A DNA stretch of 64,000 nt, taken from NCBI GenBank assembly GCA_037131735.1, contig JBAXQM010000005.1:1-64000 (forward strand), given 5' to 3'. The notes beneath the pieces are model-generated. The model ran no database searches. It was given only the letters and a program-made list of their open reading frames with translations, and had not been told where the DNA came from. Source of the stretch: CAIUPE01 sp037131735. GTDB lineage: Bacteria; Pseudomonadota; Alphaproteobacteria; Rhizobiales; Beijerinckiaceae. Made by a program: the position numbers and the translations under genes. Below, in pieces: positions 51,574 to 61,416 of the stretch. Position 1 is the stretch's first letter. Each line of letters starts with the position of its first letter.

Positions 51574-52566
51574 GTGGATCTTCGCGGTAAAAAATTCGTC
51601 GTGATCGGAGGCGCAGGCCTTATCGGTTCGCATGCAGTCGATCAACTCGTCAAAGAGGATATCGGCGAGATTTTGATTTATGATAATTTCGTGCGCGGCA
51701 CGATGGAAAATCTTTCCGGCTCGTTGAAAGATCCGCGCGTGAAGATTTTCGAAGCCGGCGGCGATATCACACAAACCGATATTCTTGATGCGGCACTTAA
51801 AGGCGCTGATGGCGTGTTTCAGTTTGCAGCCTTGTGGTTGTTGCAATGCCATGATTATCCACGCACCGCATTTGAAGTGAATGTGAAGGGCATGTTCAAT
51901 GTGCTCGATTCCTGCGTGCGCAATAATGTGAAGCGTCTCGTTTGGTCGTCATCTGCTTCTGTTTATGGCGATGCGGTGGAAGAGCCGATGACGGAGGATC
52001 ATCCGTTCAACAATAAGAATTTTTACGGCGCGACGAAGATTTGCGGCGAAGCAATGGCGCGTGCCTATCACTTCCGTTATGGCCTCGATTATGTCGGCCT
52101 ACGCTATATGAATGTCTATGGCCCGCGCCAAGATTATCGCGGTGCCTATATTGCCGTGATCATGAAAATGCTTGATGCGATTGATCGTGGCGAAGGCCCG
52201 ACGATTTTGGGCGATGGCTCGGAAGCGTTCGACTTTGTGGCGGTGGAAGATTGCGCGCGTTCAAACCTGTGTGCGATGCGCTCTGATGCAACCGATCGTT
52301 TCTATAATGTTGGTACTGGCAAACGCACCTCGCTCAAAGAAATTGCCGAGATGCTTTTGAACCTCACGGGCTGCAATCAACCGATCAATTATGCGCCACG
52401 TTCGCAAGCCACTCTCGTGCGTAACCGCGTCGGTTCACCCGTGCGCGCCTCAAAGGAAATCGGTTTCACTGCGAATATTGACCTTGAAGAGGGCTTGCGT
52501 CGTCTGATCGATTGGCGCGCTACCCACAAGGCTGAAGTTGAAGCCCGCCGCGCAAAATCAGCTTGA
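51574..52566 (+). CDS. NAD-dependent sugar epimerase/dehydratase
   Basis: 330 residues with a GTG start at 51574 after AGGAGAGAG. SDR-type extended fold: NAD motif GGAGLIGSHAVDQL, catalytic Ser in SSSASVYGD and YxxxK in YGATKICGEA. The sequence fits a UDP-sugar 4-epimerase or 4,6-dehydratase-like enzyme, which I cannot separate by eye. Its substrate may be a second amino sugar made with the aminotransferase encoded directly downstream. Confidence 0.85.
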   Translation: MDLRGKKFVVIGGAGLIGSHAVDQLVKEDIGEILIYDNFVRGTMENLSGSLKDPRVKIFEAGGDITQTDILDAALKGADGVFQFAALWLLQCHDYPRTAFEVNVKGMFNVLDSCVRNNVKRLVWSSSASVYGDAVEEPMTEDHPFNNKNFYGATKICGEAMARAYHFRYGLDYVGLRYMNVYGPRQDYRGAYIAVIMKMLDAIDRGEGPTILGDGSEAFDFVAVEDCARSNLCAMRSDATDRFYNVGTGKRTSLKEIAEMLLNLTGCNQPINYAPRSQATLVRNRVGSPVRASKEIGFTANIDLEEGLRRLIDWRATHKAEVEARRAKSA

Positions 52567-52585
52567 GCGAAGAAAGTAATCCTCC

Positions 52586-53746
52586 ATGACCATGGCAAAA
52601 AGAACCGTACAGATCGCGCTGCCCTCAATGGGTGAAGAAGAATGGCAAGCCGTACGTGCGCCGATTGAATCAGGCTGGCTCACGCAAGGACCGAAAGTTG
52701 CCGAATTCGAAAAAGGCTTTGCTGAACGCCACAATGTGAAGCATGCGCTTGCAACAACCAGCTGCACGACGGCTTTGCATTTGGCTCTTGCGGCGATGGA
52801 TATCGGCCCGGGTGACGAAGTGATTGTGCCATCATTCACATGGGTCGCGACTGCGAATGCGGTTCTTTATTGCAACGCTATCCCCGTGCTTTGCGATGTC
52901 GATCCGCGCACGAATAATATCGATCCCGCTTCTGTTGCTTCCAAAGTCACAGAGCGCACCAAGGCTGTGATGCCTGTTCATCTCTTCGGTCTTTGCGCCG
53001 ATATGGACGCGTTGCGCGCGGTGTTACCGAAGCATGTGAAGATCGTCGAAGACGGTGCGTGTGCCGCCGGTGCGTCTTACAAAGGCACACCCGCAGGCGC
53101 TTTAGGCGATGCGGCGTGTTTCTCATTCCATCCGCGCAAGTCCATCACCACGGGTGAGGGCGGTATGATGACAACAAATGATGATGCGCTAGCTGCGAAG
53201 GCGCAGATCTTGCGCAATCACGGCGCATCGATTTCGGAAGAGCAGCGTCATCGTGGTGCGCAGCCTTATCTTCTGCCGGACTTTGACGAATTGGGTTACA
53301 ATTACCGCATGACGGATATTCAAGCCGCTGTCGGCCTTGTGCAGATGACCAAGCTTGATCGTTTTATTGATGAACGTGATGCGGCGGCACGTCGTTATCG
53401 TCAGGAGCTTGCGGATATCGAATGGCTGCGTCAGCCGAGCGTGCCGAATGATGTGCGTCATGCCTGGCAGGCTTATGTGACTTATGTCGATCCGAAGACG
53501 GCTCCGATGCCACGCAACGAGATCATGGCGAAGCTGCATTCGCGCGGTGTGGCAACACGACCCGGCACTCATGCCATTCATATGCTTGGTTATTATCGCG
53601 AACGCTATGGCATCAAGCCGGATGATTTTCCGGGTGCGAAGGCCTGTGAAAACAATACAATGGCTATTCCGCTTCATAACCGCATGACGGATGATGACTA
53701 TGCCTATGTGATCGAATGTCTGCGTGACATCGCGAAGGGTCACTGA
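52586..53746 (+). CDS. DegT/DnrJ/EryC1 family aminotransferase
   Basis: 386 residues. PLP enzyme of the sugar-aminotransferase family: GSWLTQGPKVAEFE-type start (GWLTQGPKVAEFEKGFAE), TSCTTALHLALAAM, EDGACAAGASYKG and the PLP-lysine motif FSFHPRKSITTGEGGM. It is less like WbpE than the second DegT gene at 61417. So it probably aminates a different keto-sugar, perhaps the product of the upstream epimerase-like enzyme. Confidence 0.9.
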   Translation: MTMAKRTVQIALPSMGEEEWQAVRAPIESGWLTQGPKVAEFEKGFAERHNVKHALATTSCTTALHLALAAMDIGPGDEVIVPSFTWVATANAVLYCNAIPVLCDVDPRTNNIDPASVASKVTERTKAVMPVHLFGLCADMDALRAVLPKHVKIVEDGACAAGASYKGTPAGALGDAACFSFHPRKSITTGEGGMMTTNDDALAAKAQILRNHGASISEEQRHRGAQPYLLPDFDELGYNYRMTDIQAAVGLVQMTKLDRFIDERDAAARRYRQELADIEWLRQPSVPNDVRHAWQAYVTYVDPKTAPMPRNEIMAKLHSRGVATRPGTHAIHMLGYYRERYGIKPDDFPGAKACENNTMAIPLHNRMTDDDYAYVIECLRDIAKGH

Positions 53747-53748
53747 TT

Positions 53749-54756
53749 ATGAGTTCACCGCAATGGGTCAATGATCTGCTTGGTGCCGAAGTTCCGGCTG
53801 ACGGCGGTAGTGTTGTCGCGCATGGTCACACAATTACGACGGTTGCGGGTATTCCGCGCTCGGCGGAATTTGTATCGGCTGCGCAAGAACAAACGCGCGA
53901 GACCTTCGGGTTCAAATGGGCAAAGCGCGACACGTTTGAAGGTTCGGTTGCCGACCATATGCGCACTTGGCTTGTGCAGAAATATGGCGATGTTCCTCAT
54001 GCGCCCTGGTTCTTTAAAGACCATGGTCCGAACCCGATCATCCTTGATGCGGGGTGCGGCGCGGCGCTTTCAGGCATTGCGTTGTTTGGTCCCGTTATGG
54101 ACCGCGTGCGCTATTTTGGTGTTGATGTTTCAACGGCAGTTGATGTCGCCAAGAAGCGTTTTGACGAGCGCGGTTGGCAGGCCGGCTTTATTCAATCCGA
54201 TCTCAATCAGATTCCGGTAAAGGAACGCTCGGTTGATATCGTTTTCTCTGAAGGCGTGCTGCATCACACGGATGATACGTTCAAAGCACTTGAAGCGGTG
54301 ACAAAATATGTGAAGCAGGGCGGCCGCGTGATTTTTTACGTCTATCGTAAGAAAGGCCCTGTGCGCGAATATACCGATGATTATATCCGCGACAAATTGC
54401 AGAAGATGACACCCGAAGAGGGTTGGACGGCGATGGAGCCTCTCTCCGAGCTCGGAAAAATTCTTGGCGATCTCAATATCGAAATCGACATCAAGAATAA
54501 AATCGATCTTCTTGATATTCCGGCGGGCAAAATCAACCTGCAGCGCTTTTTCTACTGGCATGTGTTGAAAGCGTTTTATCGTCCCGAGATGACGCTGGAT
54601 GAAATGAACCATATCAATTTCGATTGGTATGCGCCGAAAAATGCACGACGACACACGGTCGAAGAAGTGCGTAGCTGGTGCAAGACGCTGGGTCTCGAAA
54701 TCGAACATGAATTCGCTGAAGAGGCGGGTATCAGTGTGATTGCGCGGTTGGGATAA
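53749..54756 (+). CDS. Class I SAM-dependent methyltransferase
   Basis: 335 residues. SAM motif I (ILDAGCGAALSGIALFG), an acidic residue in YFGVDVSTAVDVAKKRF, and motif IV EGVLHHTDDTFKAL with YVKQGGRVIFYVYRK. An N-terminal region of about 95 residues precedes the SAM domain. A sugar- or lipid-methylating role in the polysaccharide is likely from context. Two bases separate it from the upstream gene. Confidence 0.85.
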   Translation: MSSPQWVNDLLGAEVPADGGSVVAHGHTITTVAGIPRSAEFVSAAQEQTRETFGFKWAKRDTFEGSVADHMRTWLVQKYGDVPHAPWFFKDHGPNPIILDAGCGAALSGIALFGPVMDRVRYFGVDVSTAVDVAKKRFDERGWQAGFIQSDLNQIPVKERSVDIVFSEGVLHHTDDTFKALEAVTKYVKQGGRVIFYVYRKKGPVREYTDDYIRDKLQKMTPEEGWTAMEPLSELGKILGDLNIEIDIKNKIDLLDIPAGKINLQRFFYWHVLKAFYRPEMTLDEMNHINFDWYAPKNARRHTVEEVRSWCKTLGLEIEHEFAEEAGISVIARLG

Positions 54757-54757
54757 G

Positions 54758-56635
54758 ATGTGCGGCATAGCGGGCATCTATAATTTTGACGGCGCACCGG
54801 CCTCACCAGTGACGGTGAAGGCGATGACGGATGCGTTGAACCATCGCGGACCAGATGGTGAAGGCCAGTTCACCGAAGGCCCCGTGGCGCTTGGTCATCG
54901 TCGTTTGTCGATCATTGATTTGTCGGATGCGGCGCATCAGCCCATGCCATCGGCTGATGGCCGCCTTGTGATCACCTATAATGGTGAAGTCTATAATTTT
55001 CAGGAATTGCGTCTTGATCTTGAAGCGAAGGGCCATGCTTTTCGCTCGCGCGGCGACAGCGAAGTTTTGGTGACGGCACTGCGTGAATGGGGTGATGCGG
55101 CGGTTTCAAAATTCAACGGCATGTTCGCATTTGCCGCTTGGGATCGCGCCTCAAAGCGCTTGGTGATCGCGCGCGACCGGTTTGGCGTAAAGCCGGTTTA
55201 TTATTGGAGCGACGGCAAGACGCTGCTCTTCGCCTCCGAGATCAAAGCCTTTCTTAAATTTCCGGGATTCAAGGCGAAACTCGATCGCCGCAATCTCGTT
55301 GAATATATGACGTTCCAGAATTTCATTTCCGATCAAACTCTGTTTGCGGGCGTGCGCATTCTTCCCGCCGGTTCCATGCTTGTAATCGAACAAGGAATGA
55401 ATTCTGTTCCTGAGCCCAAGAAATATTGGGACTTCCGTTTTGTTGAAGATACGTCACTCACCGATCGCGCCGAGGTCGAGGGTGAAGTCGATCGCTTGTT
55501 CCAGCAGGCGGTGAGCCGTCAGCTGATCTCCGATGTGCCCGTGGGGTCTTATCTATCAGGCGGCATGGACTCAGGTTCGATCACCGCGATCGCTGCACGT
55601 CAGCGGCCGATGATTCACACCTTCACCGTTGGCTTTGATATGTCGTCGGCGTCCGGCATTGAGATGGGCTTTGACGAGCGCAAAGCGGCAGAGCGCATGT
55701 CCTATAAATTCAACACCGAACATTACGAGATGGTGTTGAAGGCAGGCGATATGGAGCGTTGTCTCAAATCCTTGGTGTGGCATTTGGAAGAGCCGCGTGT
55801 GGGCCAATCTTATCCGAATTTCTATGCGGCGAAACTCGCGAGCCGTTTTGGTAAAGTTGTGCTTTCGGGTGCGGGTGGAGACGAGCTTTTCGCAGGTTAT
55901 CCGTGGCGTTATTATCGCGCCGCAACCGCGCGCGGTTTTGATGATTATGTCGACCGCTATTATGAAAACTGGCAACGCCTTGTGCCCTCCGAGTCGTCAG
56001 CGGCATTGCTTGCGCCCCTTGGTGCGGAAGGCGCCTCATGCGATCCGCGCGAGATTTTCCGGCGCGTCTTTGATCATCATGATGCGGAATTGAAGACACC
56101 GCAGGATTACATCAATCACTCGCTCTATTTTGAAGCGAAGACCTTTTTGCATGGCTTGTTGGTGGTTGAGGACAAGCTTTCGATGGCGCAATCGCTTGAG
56201 AGCCGCGTGCCGTTTCTTGACAATGATCTCGTTGATTTTGCCGGTCGTGTACCGGTCAATATGAAACTCGCGAATTTGGGCGAGGTGATCAAGCTTGACG
56301 AGAATACGCCCGGTTCAAAGACCGCGGCCTATTTTGGCAAAACGAATGACGGCAAGCTGATCTTGCGCTCGGCTATGGCGAAATATATTCCGGAAGAGAT
56401 TGTGCAAGCCTTGAAGCAAGGGTTCTCGGCGCCGGATGCGAGCTGGTTCCGTGGCGAGAGCATTGATTATGTGCGCCGCATTCTCATGAATCCGAATGCG
56501 CGGCTCTGGTCCTATCTTGATCGCACAACGGCGCAATCGCTGATCAGCGATCATCTTGAGGGCCGTCAAAATCGGCGTCTTTTGATCTGGTCACTGCTTT
56601 ATCTCGAAGTCTGGCTCGAGACATTCGGAGTGTGA
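54758..56635 (+). CDS. asnB: Asparagine synthetase B-like (glutamine-hydrolysing)
   Basis: 625 residues. Start at 54758, which places the N-terminal nucleophile Cys directly after Met (MCGIAGIYNF). The N-terminal amidotransferase domain (GHRRLSIIDL, YNGEVYNF, SRGDSEVLV) is followed by the synthetase domain with ATP motif SGGMDSGSI and SGAGGDELFAGY. In surface-polysaccharide loci such proteins amidate uronic acids or amino-sugar acids. That fits with the GlcNAc(3NAc)A-like sugar proposed here. Confidence 0.88.
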   Translation: MCGIAGIYNFDGAPASPVTVKAMTDALNHRGPDGEGQFTEGPVALGHRRLSIIDLSDAAHQPMPSADGRLVITYNGEVYNFQELRLDLEAKGHAFRSRGDSEVLVTALREWGDAAVSKFNGMFAFAAWDRASKRLVIARDRFGVKPVYYWSDGKTLLFASEIKAFLKFPGFKAKLDRRNLVEYMTFQNFISDQTLFAGVRILPAGSMLVIEQGMNSVPEPKKYWDFRFVEDTSLTDRAEVEGEVDRLFQQAVSRQLISDVPVGSYLSGGMDSGSITAIAARQRPMIHTFTVGFDMSSASGIEMGFDERKAAERMSYKFNTEHYEMVLKAGDMERCLKSLVWHLEEPRVGQSYPNFYAAKLASRFGKVVLSGAGGDELFAGYPWRYYRAATARGFDDYVDRYYENWQRLVPSESSAALLAPLGAEGASCDPREIFRRVFDHHDAELKTPQDYINHSLYFEAKTFLHGLLVVEDKLSMAQSLESRVPFLDNDLVDFAGRVPVNMKLANLGEVIKLDENTPGSKTAAYFGKTNDGKLILRSAMAKYIPEEIVQALKQGFSAPDASWFRGESIDYVRRILMNPNARLWSYLDRTTAQSLISDHLEGRQNRRLLIWSLLYLEVWLETFGV

Positions 56636-57219
56636 TGGTGAGCGATTCCGTTGCCGATCTCGCTTTGGCTTTGCGGCGCGTGAAAGAGCAGCGTGATGAG
56701 GAATTGCGCTCAACTTATGATCGCTCGCTTCCTTTTGCTGATGCGCAATTTGATCGCTGGGAGCGTGCAAAGGCGTTGGGCTTTGGTGAGAAGACCAGTA
56801 TTTATGATTCCTCCGCTGTGTTTGGTGCCGTTTATGTGGGTACCAACTCATGGATAGGTCCCTTCACCGTTCTTGATGGGTCAGGCGGCGGTTTGACTAT
56901 CGGCGATTATTGCTCCGTGTCCGCCGGTGTGCACATCTATACGCATGATACCGTGTTGTGGGCCGTCTCCGGTGGCGTACAGAATGCCCGTAAAGGGGCC
57001 GTGGTGATTGGGTCAAACACTTATATTGGCGCGCAGAGTGTTATTGTTGCCGGTGTGACAATCGGATCACGCTGTGTGATTGCGGCTAATTCGCTCGTCA
57101 ATCGTGATGTGCCTGAAGGCACGATTGTTGGTGGCACGCCCGCGCGTGTCCTTGGTCGTGTTGAAGGTGAAGGTACGGACGCCCGTCTTGTCTTTGATCG
57201 CAAGGATCAAAACCAATGA
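56635..57219 (+). CDS. Hexapeptide-repeat acyltransferase (WbbJ-like)
   Basis: 194 residues, with ATG overlapping the asnB stop. The first 65 are helical (VADLALALRRVKEQRDEELR). The left-handed beta-helix spans about 65-175 (GSGGGLTIGDYCSVSAGVHIYTHDT, IGSNTYIGAQSVIVAGVTIGSRCVI). The ends match Mat/LacA/WbbJ O-acetyltransferases. Probably acetylates a sugar in the repeat unit. Confidence 0.85.
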   Translation: MVSDSVADLALALRRVKEQRDEELRSTYDRSLPFADAQFDRWERAKALGFGEKTSIYDSSAVFGAVYVGTNSWIGPFTVLDGSGGGLTIGDYCSVSAGVHIYTHDTVLWAVSGGVQNARKGAVVIGSNTYIGAQSVIVAGVTIGSRCVIAANSLVNRDVPEGTIVGGTPARVLGRVEGEGTDARLVFDRKDQNQ

Positions 57220-58484
57220 GTGCACGGGATCAATTGATCGATCGCGAGCCGCGCCGTCTTTTGATGATCGGCTATGACAGTGTCGAGAAACTGATTGCCG
57301 ACGGTAAACTTCGCCTCGATGATTTGAAAACAGTCGAATTGCAATTCAACTTCGGTAAAATGTTTGACGAAGTTCTCTACATCGTCCCGTTCGGACGGAA
57401 GAATGAAGAGCGTAGGCTATCAGATACAATTCTTTATCGCGAATTGGCTTTTGAGCGCAGCGGGTCTGGTTTCAAGAAACTCTTCTCGGGTTTGCAGCAT
57501 GTGGGCACAGCCATCGGATTTTTAAACAAGGCCGTGACGCAGTTTAAACCTGACGTGGTTCAAACTGTCGGCCCGCATTACACGGCAGCGCTTGCTGTTC
57601 TTGCCGACAAGGTTCGTCGCCTTCCCAAGGTTTGTTTTATTGAAGCCTATTGGGAAGATATATTGCCATGGCAGTCTTATTTCCCGCCGCTTGTGAGACG
57701 TCTGCTGCCTTACTGGTATAGGCTTGTTTATCGGCTGTTTGATCGCTATTCCGGCGCGCCGTCGCTGGCTCCAAATTTTTATACACAACGCGGCATGGCG
57801 CGCGAAAAAATTTCACCCTGGATTCAACCGCTTGATTTATCGGAAGTGTTGGAGGCAAAGGCTGAAGATGCGCCGCCCGCCATGCTTTCGTCACCCCATC
57901 CGCGTATCGTTGTTCTCGGACGATTACACCCCGAAAAACTTGCGCCTGATGCGTTCGATATATTTGCCGATGCCGTCGACAAAGATCTCAAAGGCACGCT
58001 CATTTTCGTCGGCGATGGGGCTGATCGCGTTGAGATTGAAGCGCGCGCTACACAACGCGGGCTCTCTGATCGCGTTGTGATCACGGGGCAAATCTCCCAT
58101 CGCATCGCCATGGCGGCATTAAAAGCGAGTGATCTCTCGATTGCGCCTATGCAGGGCTCGGCATTGCTGGAAACTTTGGCGGCGGGATTGCCGACCGTTG
58201 CCTATGATCACGAAACTCATGCGGCTCTAATTGAGTCACATGTCAACGGCGTTCTTGTGCCGCATCGTGATACAAACGCGGCAGCGGTTGAATTACGGAA
58301 GATACTTCTTGACCCTGCGCTTGCGTCTTCGCTTGGGCAAAAGGCGCGTGATCGCGTGGCCGAGCGTTATAATGTTGACGCGATGCGGACGCTTTTGAAA
58401 ACATCCTTTGTCGAGGCCTATCAGGCACGCAAAGATACCGAGGGCACTTCTTCTGGACGACACGAAGAAGGGGCAATCGCATGA
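57216..58484 (+). CDS. Glycosyltransferase family 4
   Basis: 422 residues. GT-B type: C-terminal motifs VVLGRLHPEKLAPDAFDIFADAV, FVGDGADRVEIEARA, and MQGSALLETLAAGLPTVAYDHET (variant E-x7-E). Start overlaps the preceding stop by 4 nt. The specificity is unknown. Confidence 0.82.
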   Translation: MSARDQLIDREPRRLLMIGYDSVEKLIADGKLRLDDLKTVELQFNFGKMFDEVLYIVPFGRKNEERRLSDTILYRELAFERSGSGFKKLFSGLQHVGTAIGFLNKAVTQFKPDVVQTVGPHYTAALAVLADKVRRLPKVCFIEAYWEDILPWQSYFPPLVRRLLPYWYRLVYRLFDRYSGAPSLAPNFYTQRGMAREKISPWIQPLDLSEVLEAKAEDAPPAMLSSPHPRIVVLGRLHPEKLAPDAFDIFADAVDKDLKGTLIFVGDGADRVEIEARATQRGLSDRVVITGQISHRIAMAALKASDLSIAPMQGSALLETLAAGLPTVAYDHETHAALIESHVNGVLVPHRDTNAAAVELRKILLDPALASSLGQKARDRVAERYNVDAMRTLLKTSFVEAYQARKDTEGTSSGRHEEGAIA

Positions 58485-59668
58485 GCGGTCGTTATCTTTA
58501 TGTTGATGTCAACGCGACATTTACTAATCCAACGCGCAATCTATTGCCTTTGGCATTTTTGAAAGCGGGTGATGTTCGCTTTTTTGGCCCCGGGCATGTG
58601 TCGTCAGATTGTTTAGCGCGCGGTCTTACATCATTCATTGAGTCGGAAGGCCCGTTTGATCTTGCTATTTCAAACACGCTTGTTTTGTTTTCTGATAGTG
58701 ACGATCCGGCTCGTTACGCCTCGACCCTTATGTCGGCCTATGCCTATTCCGGTCCGAAAGAAGATCTTCTCTATTTGCCAATCATAGCAAAACAATTCGC
58801 ATCACTGTCGCTGCCGCGTATTGCCATCCTTCTGGAGAATGATTTTTATAACTGGACCGCACGCGAGGCAGACAAAATTCTATCATCGGCTGATTATTAT
58901 ATCGGTTTTGGTGAAGAATTTTCGCCGCTCCGGGCTGAGCTTCCACATCTTGCCGAAGAGCGTTTTGCGGGGATTGCCACAGATGTCTGGTCAGAATTTT
59001 CGCATCAATATCGTAACCGCATCGCTTCGCTTCTTCATTTTATATCCGATGCCGAATTTGTGATTTCACCTCTGTCATCGCGGGCTTTACCGTGGTCTGT
59101 CATGGGTGTTCAATACCATGCACGTGGCGTTGCACGCGATGGTTTGAAGCGCGCAGGTATAGATCCCGTTACAGACACACGTTTGCGTAAGGTTGTGTCG
59201 CTTCTCAAGAAGACACGGTTGATGCGCGGCGAAAGGCGCTGGGTTCAAAAAGCACTTAACAATAGTTTTGCCGCGCGCATGGCGGCTACGCGCTATTCCT
59301 ATACATGTGGCTCGGGTCTTCAAATGCCGATCCGGAAATTTTTTGAGATTCCGGCTGTTGGCTGCCTTCTTGTTAGTCGTCCCTTCAAAGGCTTTGAGGC
59401 GGCTGGGTTTATTGACGGTGTGAATTGCATTATCGCCGAGCCTGATCAGTTAACTGACCTTCACTTCGCCTTGGAGGCAGAACCTGAAAATGCTGAAGCC
59501 ATTGCGCGGGCTGGTCAGGCTTTTGTCCTTGAACGCCATTCACTCGATGCGCGCGCTCATGATTTAAGATTAATTCTTGAAGCGATAGTGGCTAAGCGGT
59601 TCGAGGGAAGTTTTTGGCGTGACGGACAGCATCACTTGCGTGAGCCTGCGCTCAGGAGTGTAGCGTGA
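58481..59668 (+). CDS. Glycosyltransferase-like protein
   Basis: 395 residues. The C-terminal part has TCGSGLQMPIRKFFEIPAVGCLLVSRPFKGFEAAGF, a CgeB/GT-B-like pattern (a site where the donor nucleotide would bind), and the N-terminal half resembles the acceptor domain (PIIAKQFASLSLPRIAILLENDFYNWTAREADK). Not a typical GT4. Overlaps its upstream and downstream neighbours, so it belongs to the operon and probably adds one sugar. Confidence 0.7.
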   Translation: MSGRYLYVDVNATFTNPTRNLLPLAFLKAGDVRFFGPGHVSSDCLARGLTSFIESEGPFDLAISNTLVLFSDSDDPARYASTLMSAYAYSGPKEDLLYLPIIAKQFASLSLPRIAILLENDFYNWTAREADKILSSADYYIGFGEEFSPLRAELPHLAEERFAGIATDVWSEFSHQYRNRIASLLHFISDAEFVISPLSSRALPWSVMGVQYHARGVARDGLKRAGIDPVTDTRLRKVVSLLKKTRLMRGERRWVQKALNNSFAARMAATRYSYTCGSGLQMPIRKFFEIPAVGCLLVSRPFKGFEAAGFIDGVNCIIAEPDQLTDLHFALEAEPENAEAIARAGQAFVLERHSLDARAHDLRLILEAIVAKRFEGSFWRDGQHHLREPALRSVA

Positions 59669-61401
59669 TGACCGCTTCGCTCTTGAGACTCTTCCAAGAT
59701 GTTTATCGTATCTCCGGTTGGCGCTTACCGCTCCTTGTTGGTCTTACCTTTCTGAATGCGCTGTTTGACGGTGCCACTGTTGCTGTTCTTCTTCCTCTTT
59801 TAAAAGCAGTGGGCGGTGTCGTGGGACCGGGCGATGATCGCCTCTCTCAAGCCATGACACAATTTCTTGGCATTTTCGGCTTTCCCTCAACCGCCATAAC
59901 AATTGCTAGTTTTGGTCTCATTCTCATCGGCATTGGCGCTGTGATTTTTTTGGTGCAAGCGCATCTCAGTGCTAAGCTGCAAACAGATTATGTGGCGCAT
60001 TGGCAACGCACACTTTTTCAATCCTATTTCCAAGCAGAGTATGGTTTTTTTCGTACAAGGCGTGCAGGCGACCTGATTGCTGCCGCGATTACCGAGCCTA
60101 TTCGTTTGGGCGGTGCCTTCTATCAAGCCAATCTCATTCTTTCTTCCGTCTTATTCATCGGCGTACAGGTTCTTGTTGCTCTGGTCATTGCGCCGCTCGT
60201 CGTAGCTCTTCTTTTTAGCGCGGGCGTCTTTCTCTTTATCGTTTCTGTAGGCCTTGTGCGACGCGGGCTTCTCATTGGCGAAGAGATGACCGTGGTCAAT
60301 GCCGATCTGCAGTCCGATGCGAATGAGCTCGTCCAGGGTGCAAAATTTGTAAAGGCGACCGCCACGGAGACGCGCGCGGTTGAGAGATTATCGAAGACAC
60401 TCTATCGCCTGCGCGATCTCACTTTTGCGAATGCCTTTGATGTTCAAATTGTGCGGGCGCTTTTTGAATATGCAAGCGCGCTTGTTGTCATTGCCCTTCT
60501 TGTTGTGGGGCCTTTGGTGTTTGCGGTTGATGTGGGCGCGGTCATCGTGATTGTTGCGATGTTTGTTAGGCTATTTCCAAAAGTTACCGGTTTGCGCCAA
60601 TGTCAGCAATCGATCAGCCTTGTTCTTCCTGCCTTTGATGCGGTGGCGTCTATGGTGAATGAAGCGCGGAGCGTGGCCGAGCCGCCTGCAGATCATCGAC
60701 AGACCCTTGATAAAACAACCACTCCGGTGGGCGTGTCCTTCGATCATATAGCTGTTGAGATTGAAGGGCGACTCGTCTTGCGCGATGTAACCTTTTCAAT
60801 TGCGCCGGGCGAATTTCTTGTTCTTACAGGCCCAACAGGGGCAGGCAAAACGACTCTCGTCGATTCTCTCTTAGGGCTGCGGCGCCTTTCTGGAGGCGTG
60901 ATTAGAATTGATGATCAACCGCTTGATACATTTTCGATGCAAGAGTGGCGGAGTTCACTTGGGTATCTTGGTCAGGACCCTTTGCTCTTCCACGCGTCGA
61001 TTGAAGATAATCTAAAATGGGTTCGCCCGGAGTCGGGGGCAGTCGAGATTTCGGAAGCGCTTGATCGGGCGTCTGCAACTTTTGTTGAGCGCTTGCCGCA
61101 TAGGCTCGATACAATTGTTGGTGATGCGGGTAGTCGTCTTTCAGGTGGTGAGAGGCAACGGATTGCGTTAGCGCGTGCATTACTCGGCGCGCCGCGGCTT
61201 CTGGTTCTCGATGAAGCGACAAGTGCGCTTGATGCGGAAACAGAAGCGGGCGTCGTTGAAACGATCTCGCGCTTGAAGGGTCAGATGACGATTATCGCGA
61301 TTACACATCGCCCGGCCTTATTATCTGTGGCCGATCGCGTCGTTGAAATTAAAAATGGCCAAGCAACGATCATTAATCATCCGCCTTTGGCGTCGGTATA
61401 A
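59668..61401 (+). CDS. ABC exporter, MsbA/PglK type
   Basis: 577 residues. Six membrane helices in about 1-330, then an ATPase domain: Walker A LTGPTGAGKTTLV, Q-loop YLGQDPLLF, signature LSGGERQRIALA, Walker B LLVLDEATSAL and H-loop ITHRPALL. A half-transporter that would act as a homodimer. In a locus without a Wzx flippase it probably flips the lipid-linked oligosaccharide, as PglK does. Confidence 0.88.
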   Translation: MTASLLRLFQDVYRISGWRLPLLVGLTFLNALFDGATVAVLLPLLKAVGGVVGPGDDRLSQAMTQFLGIFGFPSTAITIASFGLILIGIGAVIFLVQAHLSAKLQTDYVAHWQRTLFQSYFQAEYGFFRTRRAGDLIAAAITEPIRLGGAFYQANLILSSVLFIGVQVLVALVIAPLVVALLFSAGVFLFIVSVGLVRRGLLIGEEMTVVNADLQSDANELVQGAKFVKATATETRAVERLSKTLYRLRDLTFANAFDVQIVRALFEYASALVVIALLVVGPLVFAVDVGAVIVIVAMFVRLFPKVTGLRQCQQSISLVLPAFDAVASMVNEARSVAEPPADHRQTLDKTTTPVGVSFDHIAVEIEGRLVLRDVTFSIAPGEFLVLTGPTGAGKTTLVDSLLGLRRLSGGVIRIDDQPLDTFSMQEWRSSLGYLGQDPLLFHASIEDNLKWVRPESGAVEISEALDRASATFVERLPHRLDTIVGDAGSRLSGGERQRIALARALLGAPRLLVLDEATSALDAETEAGVVETISRLKGQMTIIAITHRPALLSVADRVVEIKNGQATIINHPPLASV

Positions 61402-61416
61402 CTTTGGGATTGTTTT